A stretch of 64,000 nt of DNA. It comes from Streptomyces mutomycini (GTDB lineage Bacteria > Actinomycetota > Actinomycetes > Streptomycetales > Streptomycetaceae). The stretch spans positions 1-64,000 of the forward strand of contig NZ_MAPV01000057.1 of the NCBI RefSeq assembly GCF_001700505.1, read 5' to 3'. This document shows, piece by piece, positions 8,909 to 17,220 of the stretch. Positions within the stretch are counted from its first letter, which is position 1, and each line of letters opens with the position of its first letter. The position numbers and the translations under genes were made by a program. Below the pieces are notes generated by a model. The model searched no databases. It saw nothing but the letters and a program-made list of their open reading frames with translations, and was not told the DNA's origin.

Positions 8909-10102
8909 ATGCCATTCGCTGTGTACGTGCTCGGGCTCGCGGTCTTCGCCCAGGGCACATCGGAGTTCATGCTGTCCGGACTGCTCTCGGGCATCGCCGG
9001 TGACCTGCGCGTCTCACTGGGCGACGCCGGTCTGCTGACCTCGGCCTTCGCGGTCGGGATGGTGGTCGGCGCGCCGCTCACCGCGCTCGCCGGCCGCTCC
9101 TGGCCCCGGCGCCGGGCGCTGCTGTCCTTCCTCGGGGTCTTCGTCGCCGTCCACGTCGTCGGCGCCCTGACCTCCAGCTATGCCGTATTGCTCGCGACCC
9201 GGTTCGCAGGGGCGCTCGCCAACGCCGGCTTCTGGGCGGTGGCGCTGGTCACCGCGCTGGCGATGGTCGGCCCGCACCAGCGGGCGCGGGCCACCGCCGT
9301 GGTCCTCGGTGGTGTCACCGTCGCGTGTGTGGTGGGTGTTCCGGCGGGGGCGGCGCTCGGTGAACTGTGGGGCTGGCGCTCGGCGTTCTGGGCCGTGGCC
9401 CTCGTCTCCGCACCGGCAGCGGCAGCGCTGCTGCTGGCTGTGCCGGGCGGCCGCCCCGAAGGCGCGCCGAAGGTGAGCGCGGTGAGTGAACTGCGTGCCC
9501 TGGCCCGCCCCCGCCTGCTGCTGACGCTGCTGGTCATGGCCCTGGTGCAGGGGGCGACCTTCTGTACGTTCTCCTACCTGGAACCGCTGGTCACCCGGGT
9601 CACCGGCTTCGGCGCCGGCTGGGTGCCCGTGGTGCTCGCACTCTTCGGGGTCGGCTCGTTCGCGGGTGTCGCCCTGGCCGGGCGCCTCGCAGACACCCGC
9701 CCGGACGCGGTCGTCGGGCTCGGCATGACGGCCCTGGCCCTCGGCTGGGCCGCGCTGGCCCTGACCGCCTCCCACCCCGTCGCGGCGCTCGCCCTGGTCC
9801 TCCTTCAGGGGGCACTCGCCTTCGGCACGGGAACAACGCTGATCACCCGGGTCTTCCATCTGGCCCCGGACGCCCCGACGATGGCGGGCTCCTTCGCGAC
9901 GGCCGCCTTCAACGTGGGCGCCGCGACCGGCCCCTGGCTCGGCGGCCTGGCCCTCGGCGCGGGCTTCGGCTTCCGCGCCCCGGTCTGGGTGAGCGCCCTG
10001 CTGATGTGCCTGGCCCTCGCGGGTGCGGGGGTGCTGTCGGCGCTCTCCGGCCCGGCCCGCAGGCCCCTCGCCGCCCGGAGGCGTCCGGCAGCGGAACGAT
10101 GA
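8909..10102 (+). CDS. MFS exporter, DHA1 family, chloramphenicol-exporter (Cml/Cmx) type
   Basis: A 397-residue, 12-TM transporter. The N terminus VYVLGLAVFAQGTSEFMLSG, the segment LLTSAFAVGMVVGAPLTAL, and GVPAGAALGELWGWRSAFWAV closely follow the actinobacterial chloramphenicol exporters CmlR (Streptomyces) and Cmx (Corynebacterium). Family members expel chloramphenicol by proton antiport. Whether this copy gives resistance cannot be decided from sequence, since arabinose-efflux-like homologues share these motifs. The start is ATG 8909; a weak AAGGGG lies 12 nt upstream. A second, related exporter follows at 10303 in the same direction. Confidence 0.85.
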   Translation: MPFAVYVLGLAVFAQGTSEFMLSGLLSGIAGDLRVSLGDAGLLTSAFAVGMVVGAPLTALAGRSWPRRRALLSFLGVFVAVHVVGALTSSYAVLLATRFAGALANAGFWAVALVTALAMVGPHQRARATAVVLGGVTVACVVGVPAGAALGELWGWRSAFWAVALVSAPAAAALLLAVPGGRPEGAPKVSAVSELRALARPRLLLTLLVMALVQGATFCTFSYLEPLVTRVTGFGAGWVPVVLALFGVGSFAGVALAGRLADTRPDAVVGLGMTALALGWAALALTASHPVAALALVLLQGALAFGTGTTLITRVFHLAPDAPTMAGSFATAAFNVGAATGPWLGGLALGAGFGFRAPVWVSALLMCLALAGAGVLSALSGPARRPLAARRRPAAER

Positions 10103-10302
10103 CGCCGAAGGCCCCGAGTGACGCCCACATCACACCCCGCCGCAACGGCATGTTCACGTCCGGGCATAAAACGTCTGAGAGACTTTGTTCCGACGGGGTA
10201 CATAACCCGTTCCGGCAACGAAGCCGACGCTCCCGCACACATACCGCTGCCACCCGGCCCTCCACGGTCCCGGGCGGCCACCCTGCCCGAAAGGTCTCTT
10301 CC

Positions 10303-11520
10303 ATGCCCCTGGCCCTGCTCGCCCTCGCTGTGAGCGCCTTCGGCATCGGCACCACCGAGTTCGTGATGATGGGGCTGCTGCCCAACGTCGCGGACGATCT
10401 GGGAACGTCCGTACCCACCGCCGGTTACCTCGTCTCGGCGTACGCGATCGGCGTCGTCCTCGGTGCGCCGCTGCTCACCGGTCTCGGCTCCAGGATCCCG
10501 CGCAAGCGGATGCTCCTGCTGCTGATGGCCGTCTTCACCGTCGGCAACCTCGCTTCCGCCTTCGCCCCCGACTTCGGCTGGCTGCTGGCCGGCCGGTTCC
10601 TGGCAGGGCTGCCGCACGGCGCCTTCTTCGGCGTCGGCGCGGTCGTCGCCGCCCGCCTCGTACCGGACGGGCGACAGGCCCGAGCCGTCGCCACCATGTT
10701 CCTCGGCCTGACCGTCGCCAACATCGTCGGCGTACCGGCGGCCACCCTGCTGGGGCAGCACCTCGGCTGGCGCGCCACGTTCATGGTGGTCGCGGTGATC
10801 GGGCTGGCCGCGATGGCCGCGCTCGCCCGCCTCGTCCCGCAGATACCCGTCGAGGCGCACCAGAACGTACGCCGTGAACTGAGCGCGCTCGGCAACCGGC
10901 AGGTGATGCTCGGCCTGCTCACCGCCGTCCTCGGCTTCGCGGGTGTCTTCGCCGTCTACTCCTACCTCTCGTCCATGACGACCGAGGCGATGGGCTTCGG
11001 CGAGTCCTCGGTGACGATCGTCCTCGCGCTCTTCGGCATCGGGATGACCCTCGGCGCGCTGGCGGCGGGGCCGCTGACCGACCGGGCACTGCGTCCCACG
11101 CTCTACGGCTCGCTGGCGGCCCTGGCCGTCGTCCTCGTGGTCTTCCCCTTCACGGTCCACGTGCAGTGGGCCGCGCTGGTCATGGTGGTGCTGCTCGGCG
11201 GCGTCGGCTTCATGACGACCACCCCGCTGCAGATGCTCGTCATGAACAAGGCCAAGGACGCCCCCACCCTCGCCTCCGCCTCCAACCACTCCGCCTTCAA
11301 CCTCGCCAACGCGGGCGGGGCCTGGCTCGGCGGGGTCGCCATCGCGGCGGGCTGGGGCTGGACGTCTCCCGCCCTGGTCGGCGCGGTGCTCGCCGTGGCC
11401 GGTCTCGCCGTGGCCGTCACGGCGGGCGTGCTGGACCGGACCCCGGGCACCTCGCGCGTGGTGGCGACCGGCGCCCGCGCCGAGGAGCGCGAGTACGCGG
11501 AGGCACGCTCCGAGTTCTGA
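10303..11520 (+). CDS. MFS exporter, DHA1 family
   Basis: A 405-residue, 12-TM protein. It begins MPLALLALAVSAFGIGTTEF, with GYLVSAYAIGVVLGAPLLT and GRFLAGLPHGAFFGVGAV, the pattern of AraJ/CmlR-like DHA1 transporters. The frame is open much further upstream, but ATG 10303 follows GAAAGG by 8 nt and starts directly at TM1, so the longer frame is rejected. It is a paralogue of the preceding exporter gene, 200 bp away, with its own likely promoter region (10150-10230, locally AT-richer). Substrate unknown. The C-terminal 25 residues are hydrophilic. Confidence 0.88.
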   Translation: MPLALLALAVSAFGIGTTEFVMMGLLPNVADDLGTSVPTAGYLVSAYAIGVVLGAPLLTGLGSRIPRKRMLLLLMAVFTVGNLASAFAPDFGWLLAGRFLAGLPHGAFFGVGAVVAARLVPDGRQARAVATMFLGLTVANIVGVPAATLLGQHLGWRATFMVVAVIGLAAMAALARLVPQIPVEAHQNVRRELSALGNRQVMLGLLTAVLGFAGVFAVYSYLSSMTTEAMGFGESSVTIVLALFGIGMTLGALAAGPLTDRALRPTLYGSLAALAVVLVVFPFTVHVQWAALVMVVLLGGVGFMTTTPLQMLVMNKAKDAPTLASASNHSAFNLANAGGAWLGGVAIAAGWGWTSPALVGAVLAVAGLAVAVTAGVLDRTPGTSRVVATGARAEEREYAEARSEF

Positions 11521-11551
11521 GCCCTGGACACCGCCCCGGGTTCCGGCGCCC

Positions 11552-11581
11552 GGGCCGACCTGCCTCTCCGCAGGCCGGCCC
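11552..11581. terminator. Bidirectional hairpin between the DHA1 exporter and nadE
   Basis: Arms 11552-11563 and 11570-11581 pair over 12 bp with one mismatch and a 6-nt loop. It lies between two convergent stop codons and can serve both transcripts. Confidence 0.65.
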
Positions 11582-11593
11582 AGGCGTCCTCCG

Positions 11594-13348
11594 TCAGCTC
11601 GACTCGCGCCACCGGTTCGTGATCGGCAGCCGCCGGTCCTTGCCGAAGCCCTTCGGCGAGATCTTCGTGCCCGGCGGGTACTGCCGCCGCTTGTACTCCG
11701 CGGTGTCCACCATCCGCAGTGTCTTCGTCACCAGGGCCGCGTCGAACCCGGCGGCCACGATCGCGTCCCCGCCCTGGTCCCGGTCGACGTACATCTCCAG
11801 GATGCGGTCGAGCACGTCGTAGTCCGGCAGCGAGTCCGTGTCCACCTGGTCCGGGCGCAGCTCGGCGCTCGGCGGCTTGGTGATGGACGCCTCCGGGATC
11901 GGCGGCGTCTGCCCGCGCTCCTCGGCGGCGCGGTTGCGCCACCTCGCGAGGCGGAAGACCGAGGTCTTGTACACGTCCTTGATCGGCCCGTACGCGCCGA
12001 CGGAGTCCCCGTACAGCGTGGAATAGCCCACGGCCAGCTCGGACTTGTTGCCCGGCGCGAGCACGATCTGGCCCTCCTGGTTGGAGAGGGCCATCAGCAT
12101 CGTGCCGCGCAGCCGCGACTGGAGGTTCTCCTCGGCCAGCCCGGTGAGCCCCAGCGACCCCATGTACGCGTCGAACATCGGCTCGATCGGTACGGTGCGG
12201 AAGTTCAGCCCCGTACGCCGGGCCAGCTCGGCCGCGTCCCCCTTGGAATGGTCCGAGGAGTACTTCGACGGCATCGAGATGCCGTACACGTTCCGAGCCC
12301 CCAGCGCGTCGCAGGCGATCGCCGCGACGAGCGCCGAGTCGATGCCGCCCGAGAGGCCGATCAGGACGCCGCTGAAACCGTTCTTCGCCGCGTACGCGCG
12401 CAGGCCCACGACCAGCGCCGAGTACAGCTCCTCGTCGTCGTCGAGCCGCTCGGCGTACCCGCCTGCCAGCTCGGGTTCGTAGGACGGCAGCGGCTCCTCG
12501 CTGAGGACCACGTGGTCGATCCGCAGCCCGTCGTTGACGAACCCCGACGGCGGCTCGGGAGCAGCGGCCGGCAGGTCCAGGTCCAGGATCACGCTGCCCT
12601 CGGCGAACTGGGGTGCCCGGGCGATGACTTCGCCGTTCCTGTCGACGACGATCGAGTCGCCGTCGAAGACCAGCTCGTCCTGGCCGCCGGTCATCGCCAG
12701 ATACGCAGTCGTGCAGCCGGCCTCCTGAGCCCGCTTGCGGACCAGCTCCAGCCTGGTGTCGTCCTTGTCGCGCTCGTACGGGGAGGCGTTGATCGACAGC
12801 AGCAGCCCGGCTCCGGCGGCGCGGGCGGCGGGGACGCGGCCGCCGTCCTGCCAGAGGTCCTCGCAGATCGCGAGGGCCACATCGATGCCGTGCACCCGCA
12901 CGACGGGCATCGAGTCGCCCGGCACGAAGTACCGGAACTCGTCGAAGACGCCGTAGTTGGGCAGGTGGTGCTTGGCGAAGTTCAGCGCGACCTGCCCGCG
13001 GTGCAGCACGGCCGCGGCGTTGCGCGGGGACCCCGCGGGCTGGCCGTAGCGTGCCGCGGCGTGCTCCGAGCGGTCGAGATAGCCGACGACGACCGGCAGT
13101 TCCCCGAAGCCCTCGTCGACGAGGCGGGCGGCGAGTGAGCGCAGCGCCGTCCGGGAGGCCTCGACGAAGGACGACCGCAGGGCCAGGTCCTCGACGGGAT
13201 AGCCGGTCAGCACCATCTCGGGGAACGCCACCAGGTGGGCGCCCTGCTCGGCGGCGTGCCGGGTCCAGTGGACGATCGACTCGGAGTTGCCGGCGAGGTC
13301 TCCGACGGTCGCGTCGATCTGATTGAGTGCGAGACGTAGTTGAGGCAC
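11594..13348 (-). CDS. nadE: Glutamine-dependent NAD+ synthetase
   Basis: A 584-residue two-domain enzyme that makes NAD+ from deamido-NAD+, ATP and glutamine. Residues 1 to about 280 form a nitrilase-type glutaminase (Glu in FPEMVLTGYPVEDL, Lys in NFAKHHLPNYGVFDE, Cys in AICEDLWQDGG). The C-terminal part is an ATP pyrophosphatase domain with the P-loop GLSGGIDSALVA (about 329-340) and the KSELAVGYSTLYGD segment. The start is GTG 13348. TAGACT ends 6 nt upstream and there is no ribosome binding site, so the transcript is probably leaderless. It converges with the MFS gene. Confidence 0.97.
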   Translation of the reverse strand: MPQLRLALNQIDATVGDLAGNSESIVHWTRHAAEQGAHLVAFPEMVLTGYPVEDLALRSSFVEASRTALRSLAARLVDEGFGELPVVVGYLDRSEHAAARYGQPAGSPRNAAAVLHRGQVALNFAKHHLPNYGVFDEFRYFVPGDSMPVVRVHGIDVALAICEDLWQDGGRVPAARAAGAGLLLSINASPYERDKDDTRLELVRKRAQEAGCTTAYLAMTGGQDELVFDGDSIVVDRNGEVIARAPQFAEGSVILDLDLPAAAPEPPSGFVNDGLRIDHVVLSEEPLPSYEPELAGGYAERLDDDEELYSALVVGLRAYAAKNGFSGVLIGLSGGIDSALVAAIACDALGARNVYGISMPSKYSSDHSKGDAAELARRTGLNFRTVPIEPMFDAYMGSLGLTGLAEENLQSRLRGTMLMALSNQEGQIVLAPGNKSELAVGYSTLYGDSVGAYGPIKDVYKTSVFRLARWRNRAAEERGQTPPIPEASITKPPSAELRPDQVDTDSLPDYDVLDRILEMYVDRDQGGDAIVAAGFDAALVTKTLRMVDTAEYKRRQYPPGTKISPKGFGKDRRLPITNRWRESS

Positions 13349-13479
13349 GTCGCCAGTCTAATCGTCTGACTGACGCGATGTCCTGGTGTCTCCCCGCCCG
13401 GAGCCCCGGGCCGCCTGGGGCGGAGTGCGCCGGGAGCGTGCGGACGGGGTGGACGGACGGGCGTGTACGGCGAGGGGAG

Positions 13480-13905
13480 TCAGGCGCGGGCGTAGACCTT
13501 CTCCGCCCAGCCGGCCACCTGCTCGTCCGAGAGGTGGAGTGCCAGGTCGGCCTCGCTGATCATGCCGATCAGCTTCTTGTCCTCGACCACCGGCAGCCGG
13601 CGGATCCGGTGGCTCTGCATCTCCTCCAGCACCGCGTCGACGTCGGCCGTCGACTCGATCCAGCGCGGAGTGCCGTCGCAGAGCTCGCCCGCCGTCATCC
13701 TCGACGGATCGTGCCCCGACGCCACACACTTGATCACGATGTCCCGGTCGGTGATGATCCCGACCATCTTGTCCTGCTCACCTTCGGCGGAGACGGGAAG
13801 CGCCCCCACCCCGTGGTCCCGCATCATCTGAGCAGCACGGTCGAGCGTTTCGTGGGCGGGGATCCACTGGGCCCCGGTGTGCATGATGTCCCTGGCCGTG
13901 GTCAT
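13480..13905 (-). CDS. Tandem CBS-domain protein
   Basis: A 141-residue protein made of one Bateman module: CBS1 about 1-65 (TTARDIMHTGAQWIPAH, MVGIITDRDIV) and CBS2 about 70-130 (HRIRRLPVVEDKKLIGMISEADL). Such stand-alone pairs bind adenosine nucleotides and act as energy or redox sensors; no partner domain is present. ATG 13905 is set by AGGAGG about 7 nt upstream; an upstream in-frame start would add 18 unrelated residues. The gene seems monocistronic. It has no regulatory features that I can recognise. Confidence 0.9.
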   Translation of the reverse strand: MTTARDIMHTGAQWIPAHETLDRAAQMMRDHGVGALPVSAEGEQDKMVGIITDRDIVIKCVASGHDPSRMTAGELCDGTPRWIESTADVDAVLEEMQSHRIRRLPVVEDKKLIGMISEADLALHLSDEQVAGWAEKVYARA

Positions 13906-14028
13906 GGGTTGCCTCCTGCGTGCCGATGGGCACTGCTGTACGGCCCCGAGTCCTTCCATCGTCGGGGACCTGCCCGGCGCACGCGAGTGCTGTCACCCGT
14001 TCGGGCGTACGCCGGGCCGGTCCCGCGC

Positions 14029-14697
14029 TCAGGAACGGGGCGTCGCCCCGCGCGCCGCGAGCATGTCCGCCATCAGGTCCAGCTCGGACTGCTGGGCCTC
14101 GACCATCCCCTGGGCCAGACGCTTCTCCACGGTCACGGTGCACTGCTCCGCGCAGCCGCGGGCCATCGCGACGCCGCCCTCGTGGTGGTCGGTCATCAGT
14201 CGCAGGAAAAGGATCTCGGCCTGCTTCCCCTCGGCCTCGCCGAGCTGCTTCAGCTCGGTCCGGGAGGCCATGCCGGGCATGAGGACGCCGTCGTGATCCA
14301 TCCGTTCCATGCCGTGGCCGCTGTGGCCGCCCCGCATCCAGGCCATCGGCCCCTGACCCTCGGGCGCGGTCTTCGGCAGCTCCCACAGGTCCAGCCAGCC
14401 GAGCAGCATGCCCCGCTGGTTCGCCTGGGTGTTGGCGATGTCGTACGCGAGACGCCGTACGTCCTCGTCCCGCGTCCCGTCCCGCACGATGAACGACATC
14501 TCCACGGCCTGCTGGTGGTGGACGGCCATGTCCCGCGCGAAGCCCGCGTCCGCGGACCGCTCCGAGGGTGTGCGGGGCCCGGCCGGAGCCCCGTCGCCGC
14601 GCGCGGAGGCGATCGTCGCCGCACCGGCGAACAGCAGGGCGAGGGCCACGGCGGAGCCCGCCGCCCACCGCGTGCGCCGCGTCCGCGACGGGGTCAC
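14029..14697 (-). CDS. DUF305 family secreted/anchored protein
   Basis: A 222-residue protein with an N-terminal signal anchor (WAAGSAVALALLFAGAATIA) and a DUF305 helical-bundle domain. The paired histidine motifs are present: FARDMAVHHQQAVEMS, RLMTDHHEGGVAMARGC, and the Met/His-rich loop GGHSGHGMERMDHDG. DUF305 belongs to the ferritin-like fold, and its His/Met content suggests metal (often copper) handling at the cell surface, but no activity is established. GTG 14697 overlaps the TGA of the DUF3105 gene by 4 bp, so the two are translated as a coupled pair. Confidence 0.9.
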   Translation of the reverse strand: MTPSRTRRTRWAAGSAVALALLFAGAATIASARGDGAPAGPRTPSERSADAGFARDMAVHHQQAVEMSFIVRDGTRDEDVRRLAYDIANTQANQRGMLLGWLDLWELPKTAPEGQGPMAWMRGGHSGHGMERMDHDGVLMPGMASRTELKQLGEAEGKQAEILFLRLMTDHHEGGVAMARGCAEQCTVTVEKRLAQGMVEAQQSELDLMADMLAARGATPRS

Positions 14698-15377
14698 CCG
14701 TCGATCCCGCCGGTGCAGGGCGCGCCCGGTTCGGGCGTCTGCGCACCCTGGACGTACCTCGCGAAGAACCGGGCCACCCGCGGGTCGTCCGCACCGTCCA
14801 CGGTGACCTGCTTGCCCCACGCGCTCAGCATGATCGCTCCGGCCTGGCCCTCGTACGGGGACATCAGGGAGAACGGGGTGCTCCTGACGCGTGACGCGAG
14901 CCTGCCGATGTCGTCCGGGGATGCCTTCCCGTTGTGCGTCACCCAGACCGCGCCGTGCTCCAGGGCGTGCACGGCGTTGACGTCGGGGACGGCCTTTTCG
15001 TATACGACGCCGTCGCAGTTCAGCCAGGCCGGATTGTGGTTCCCGCCGACGGGCGGCTTCATGGGGTACTTCACGTCGGTCCCGACGTGGTGGCGGGTCA
15101 GCGTCTTCGCGTCCCACGTCCTCTCGTCCGCGATCGGCTCCGCGGCGAGCTTCTTCCTCTCCTGTTCCGTCTGCTCCGTCTGCTTGCCGTCCTGGGCCCG
15201 GCTCGCCCCGTCGTTCTCCTTCGCCTCGGACTTCTCCAGGAGCATGTACGTGCCGAAACCCAGCAGCCCGGCGACCACGACCGCGCTCAGGCCTATGGCC
15301 ACGACCCGGTTGCGGCGGTCGCGCGCACGGTCGGTGCCGCGCGTCTGATCCATAGGGGTCCTGTGGTCGAAGCTCAT
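14694..15377 (-). CDS. DUF3105 family membrane-anchored protein
   Basis: A 227-residue protein: short cytosolic N terminus, one TM helix (VVAIGLSAVVVAGLLGFGTY, about residues 24-45), a charged coiled linker (about 46-80), then an extracytoplasmic DUF3105 domain with HVGTDVKYPMKPPVGGNHNP, LEHGAVWVTHN and a C-terminal Cys. The function of DUF3105 is not known. It is commonly found with DUF305, as here. ATG 15377 has AGAAGGA 8 nt upstream; the frame is open further but lacks a start with a site. First gene of a two-gene operon. Confidence 0.9.
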   Translation of the reverse strand: MSFDHRTPMDQTRGTDRARDRRNRVVAIGLSAVVVAGLLGFGTYMLLEKSEAKENDGASRAQDGKQTEQTEQERKKLAAEPIADERTWDAKTLTRHHVGTDVKYPMKPPVGGNHNPAWLNCDGVVYEKAVPDVNAVHALEHGAVWVTHNGKASPDDIGRLASRVRSTPFSLMSPYEGQAGAIMLSAWGKQVTVDGADDPRVARFFARYVQGAQTPEPGAPCTGGIDG

Positions 15378-15621
15378 GACGTCGGTCCTTCTGCCAAGGG
15401 GTCGGGAGGGACGGGGCGGGACGGGGAGAACCTGGCCGTGGAGGGCCGCGGCCGGGCGGCTGCGGCCCTTGCACACCATGGGCGCCGATCGTAGTGGGTG
15501 GCCGCGTGCTCTCTCTCACACCGTGTGCGTAATCTGGGTGAAATCCCGGGTCGTGATACTGAGGTGTCTCCCCTACCCCGGGCGGTGGTGCACGGACCGT
15601 CTGAACTGCAAGGATGTGGCT

Positions 15622-16983
15622 ATGGACAAGCAGCAGGAATTCGTCCTCAGGACGCTTGAGGAGCGCGACATCCGCTTCGTACGGCTGTGGTTCACCGATG
15701 TTCTCGGTTACCTCAAGTCCGTCGCCGTGGCCCCGGCCGAGCTCGAACAGGCCTTTGACGAGGGCATCGGCTTCGATGGCTCCGCGATCGAAGGCTTCGC
15801 CCGTGTGTACGAGTCGGACATGATCGCCAAGCCGGACCCCGGCACGTTCCAGATCCTTCCGTGGCGTGCGGAGGCCCCGGGGACGGCGCGGATGTTCTGC
15901 GACATCCTGATGCCTGACGGCTCGCCCTCCTTCGCCGACCCGCGCTTCGTACTCAAGCGCATCCTCGCGAAGACCTCCGACCTGGGTTTCACCTTCTACA
16001 CCCACCCGGAGATCGAGTTCTTCCTGCTGAAGAACAAGCCGGTCGACGGCAGCCGCCCCACCCCTGCCGACAGCTCCGGCTACTTCGACCACACCCCCCA
16101 GAACGTCGGCATGGACTTCCGCCGCCAGGCGATCACCATGCTCGAATCGATGGGCATCTCGGTCGAGTTCAGCCACCACGAGGGCGCCCCCGGCCAGCAG
16201 GAGATCGACCTGCGGTACGCCGACGCGCTCTCCACCGCCGACAACATCATGACCTTCCGCCTGGTCATGAAGCAGGTCGCGCTGGAGCAGGGCGTGCAGG
16301 CCACCTTCATGCCGAAGCCGTTCTCGGAGTACCCGGGCTCCGGCATGCACACCCACCTCTCGCTGTTCGAGGGCGACCGCAACGCCTTCTACGAGTCGGG
16401 CGCCGAGTACCAGCTCTCCAAGGTCGGCCGGTCGTTCATCGCGGGCCTGCTCAAGCACGCCGCGGAGATCTCCGCCGTCACGAACCAGTGGGTCAACTCC
16501 TACAAGCGCATCTGGGGCGGCTCCAGCCGCTCCGCGGGCGCCGGCGGCGAGGCCCCCTCGTACATCTGCTGGGGCCACAACAACCGCTCCGCGCTGATCC
16601 GGGTCCCGATGTACAAGCCCGGCAAGACCGGCTCGGCCCGCGTCGAGGTCCGCTCCATCGACTCCGGCGCCAACCCCTACCTGACGTACGCGGTGCTGCT
16701 CGCCGCGGGCCTCAAGGGCATCGAGGAGGGCTACGAGCTCCCGGCCGGCGCCGACGACGACGTCTGGGCACTCTCCGACTCGGAGCGCCGCGCGATGGGC
16801 ATCGAGCCGCTGCCGCAGAACCTGGGCGAGGCGATCGCGCTGATGGAGAAGAGTGAACTGGTCGCCGAGACGCTGGGCGAGCACGTCTTCGACTTCTTCC
16901 TCCGCAACAAGAAGCAGGAGTGGGAGGAGTACCGCAGCGAGGTCTCGGCCTTCGAGCTGAAGAACCTGCTGCCGGTGCTCTAG
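15622..16983 (+). CDS. glnA2: Type I glutamine synthetase-like ligase GlnA2 (gamma-glutamylpolyamine synthetase type)
   Basis: A 453-residue GSI-fold enzyme with the family blocks FDGSAIEGFARVYESDM, THPEIEFFLL, HHEGAPGQQEID, MPKPFSEYPGSGMHTHLSL, WGHNNRSALIRVP and EVRSIDSGANPYL. In S. coelicolor the corresponding protein is not a true glutamine synthetase but is reported to glutamylate polyamines. That assignment is taken from the family. Where GlnA has its adenylylated Tyr context, this protein reads IEEGYELPAG, so control by GlnE is doubtful. ATG 15622 follows AAGGA by 7 nt. The TAG stop lies inside the left end of a MITE-like element. Confidence 0.9.
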   Translation: MDKQQEFVLRTLEERDIRFVRLWFTDVLGYLKSVAVAPAELEQAFDEGIGFDGSAIEGFARVYESDMIAKPDPGTFQILPWRAEAPGTARMFCDILMPDGSPSFADPRFVLKRILAKTSDLGFTFYTHPEIEFFLLKNKPVDGSRPTPADSSGYFDHTPQNVGMDFRRQAITMLESMGISVEFSHHEGAPGQQEIDLRYADALSTADNIMTFRLVMKQVALEQGVQATFMPKPFSEYPGSGMHTHLSLFEGDRNAFYESGAEYQLSKVGRSFIAGLLKHAAEISAVTNQWVNSYKRIWGGSSRSAGAGGEAPSYICWGHNNRSALIRVPMYKPGKTGSARVEVRSIDSGANPYLTYAVLLAAGLKGIEEGYELPAGADDDVWALSDSERRAMGIEPLPQNLGEAIALMEKSELVAETLGEHVFDFFLRNKKQEWEEYRSEVSAFELKNLLPVL

Positions 16984-17145
16984 GGTCTTTCGTCTGGATC
17001 AGGCCGGGTCAGGGAGCGGGGTCTGGTGCCGTGCATCGCAAGGCGGAGGAGGGAGTCAACGCGGAGCGTTGCCGACTGACGACAACGCCGCGAGGTGCGG
17101 TGCCAGGGCACGCGAGCCCGGCATGATCCAAACGAGAGGCTCTAG
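16980..17145. mobile_element. MITE-like element with 29-bp terminal inverted repeats
   Basis: Bases 16980-17008 and the complement of 17117-17145 match at 24 of 29 positions, including TTTGGATCA/TCTGGATCA and CCGGG, and both ends are bounded by CTAG. The 166-bp element has no coding capacity, so it would be a non-autonomous element; the inner part carries further imperfect inverted repeats (GTGCCGTGC against GTGCGGTGC). The glnA2 stop codon TAG (16981-16983) is part of the left CTAG. Similar GGATCA-ended repeats are, to my recollection, common in Streptomyces chromosomes. Confidence 0.7.
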
Positions 17146-17180
17146 GCGCAGTTCGGCGCTCTCAGGGCGCGTGCACATGA

Positions 17181-17215
17181 CTTCGGGCCGACGGTGCGAC
17201 ACCGTCGGCCCGAAG
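17181..17215. terminator. Bidirectional hairpin between glnA2 element and MFS gene
   Basis: A perfect 16-bp inverted repeat (17181-17196, 17200-17215) with a 3-nt loop, 6 bp beyond the MFS stop codon. Very stable; it serves the minus-strand MFS gene and also ends read-through from glnA2. Confidence 0.85.
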
Positions 17216-17220
17216 CCGTG

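Noticed and set aside
10006..10302. N-terminal extension of the second DHA1 exporter
   Set aside because: Overlaps the end of the first exporter and the promoter region; no membrane or family signal in it.
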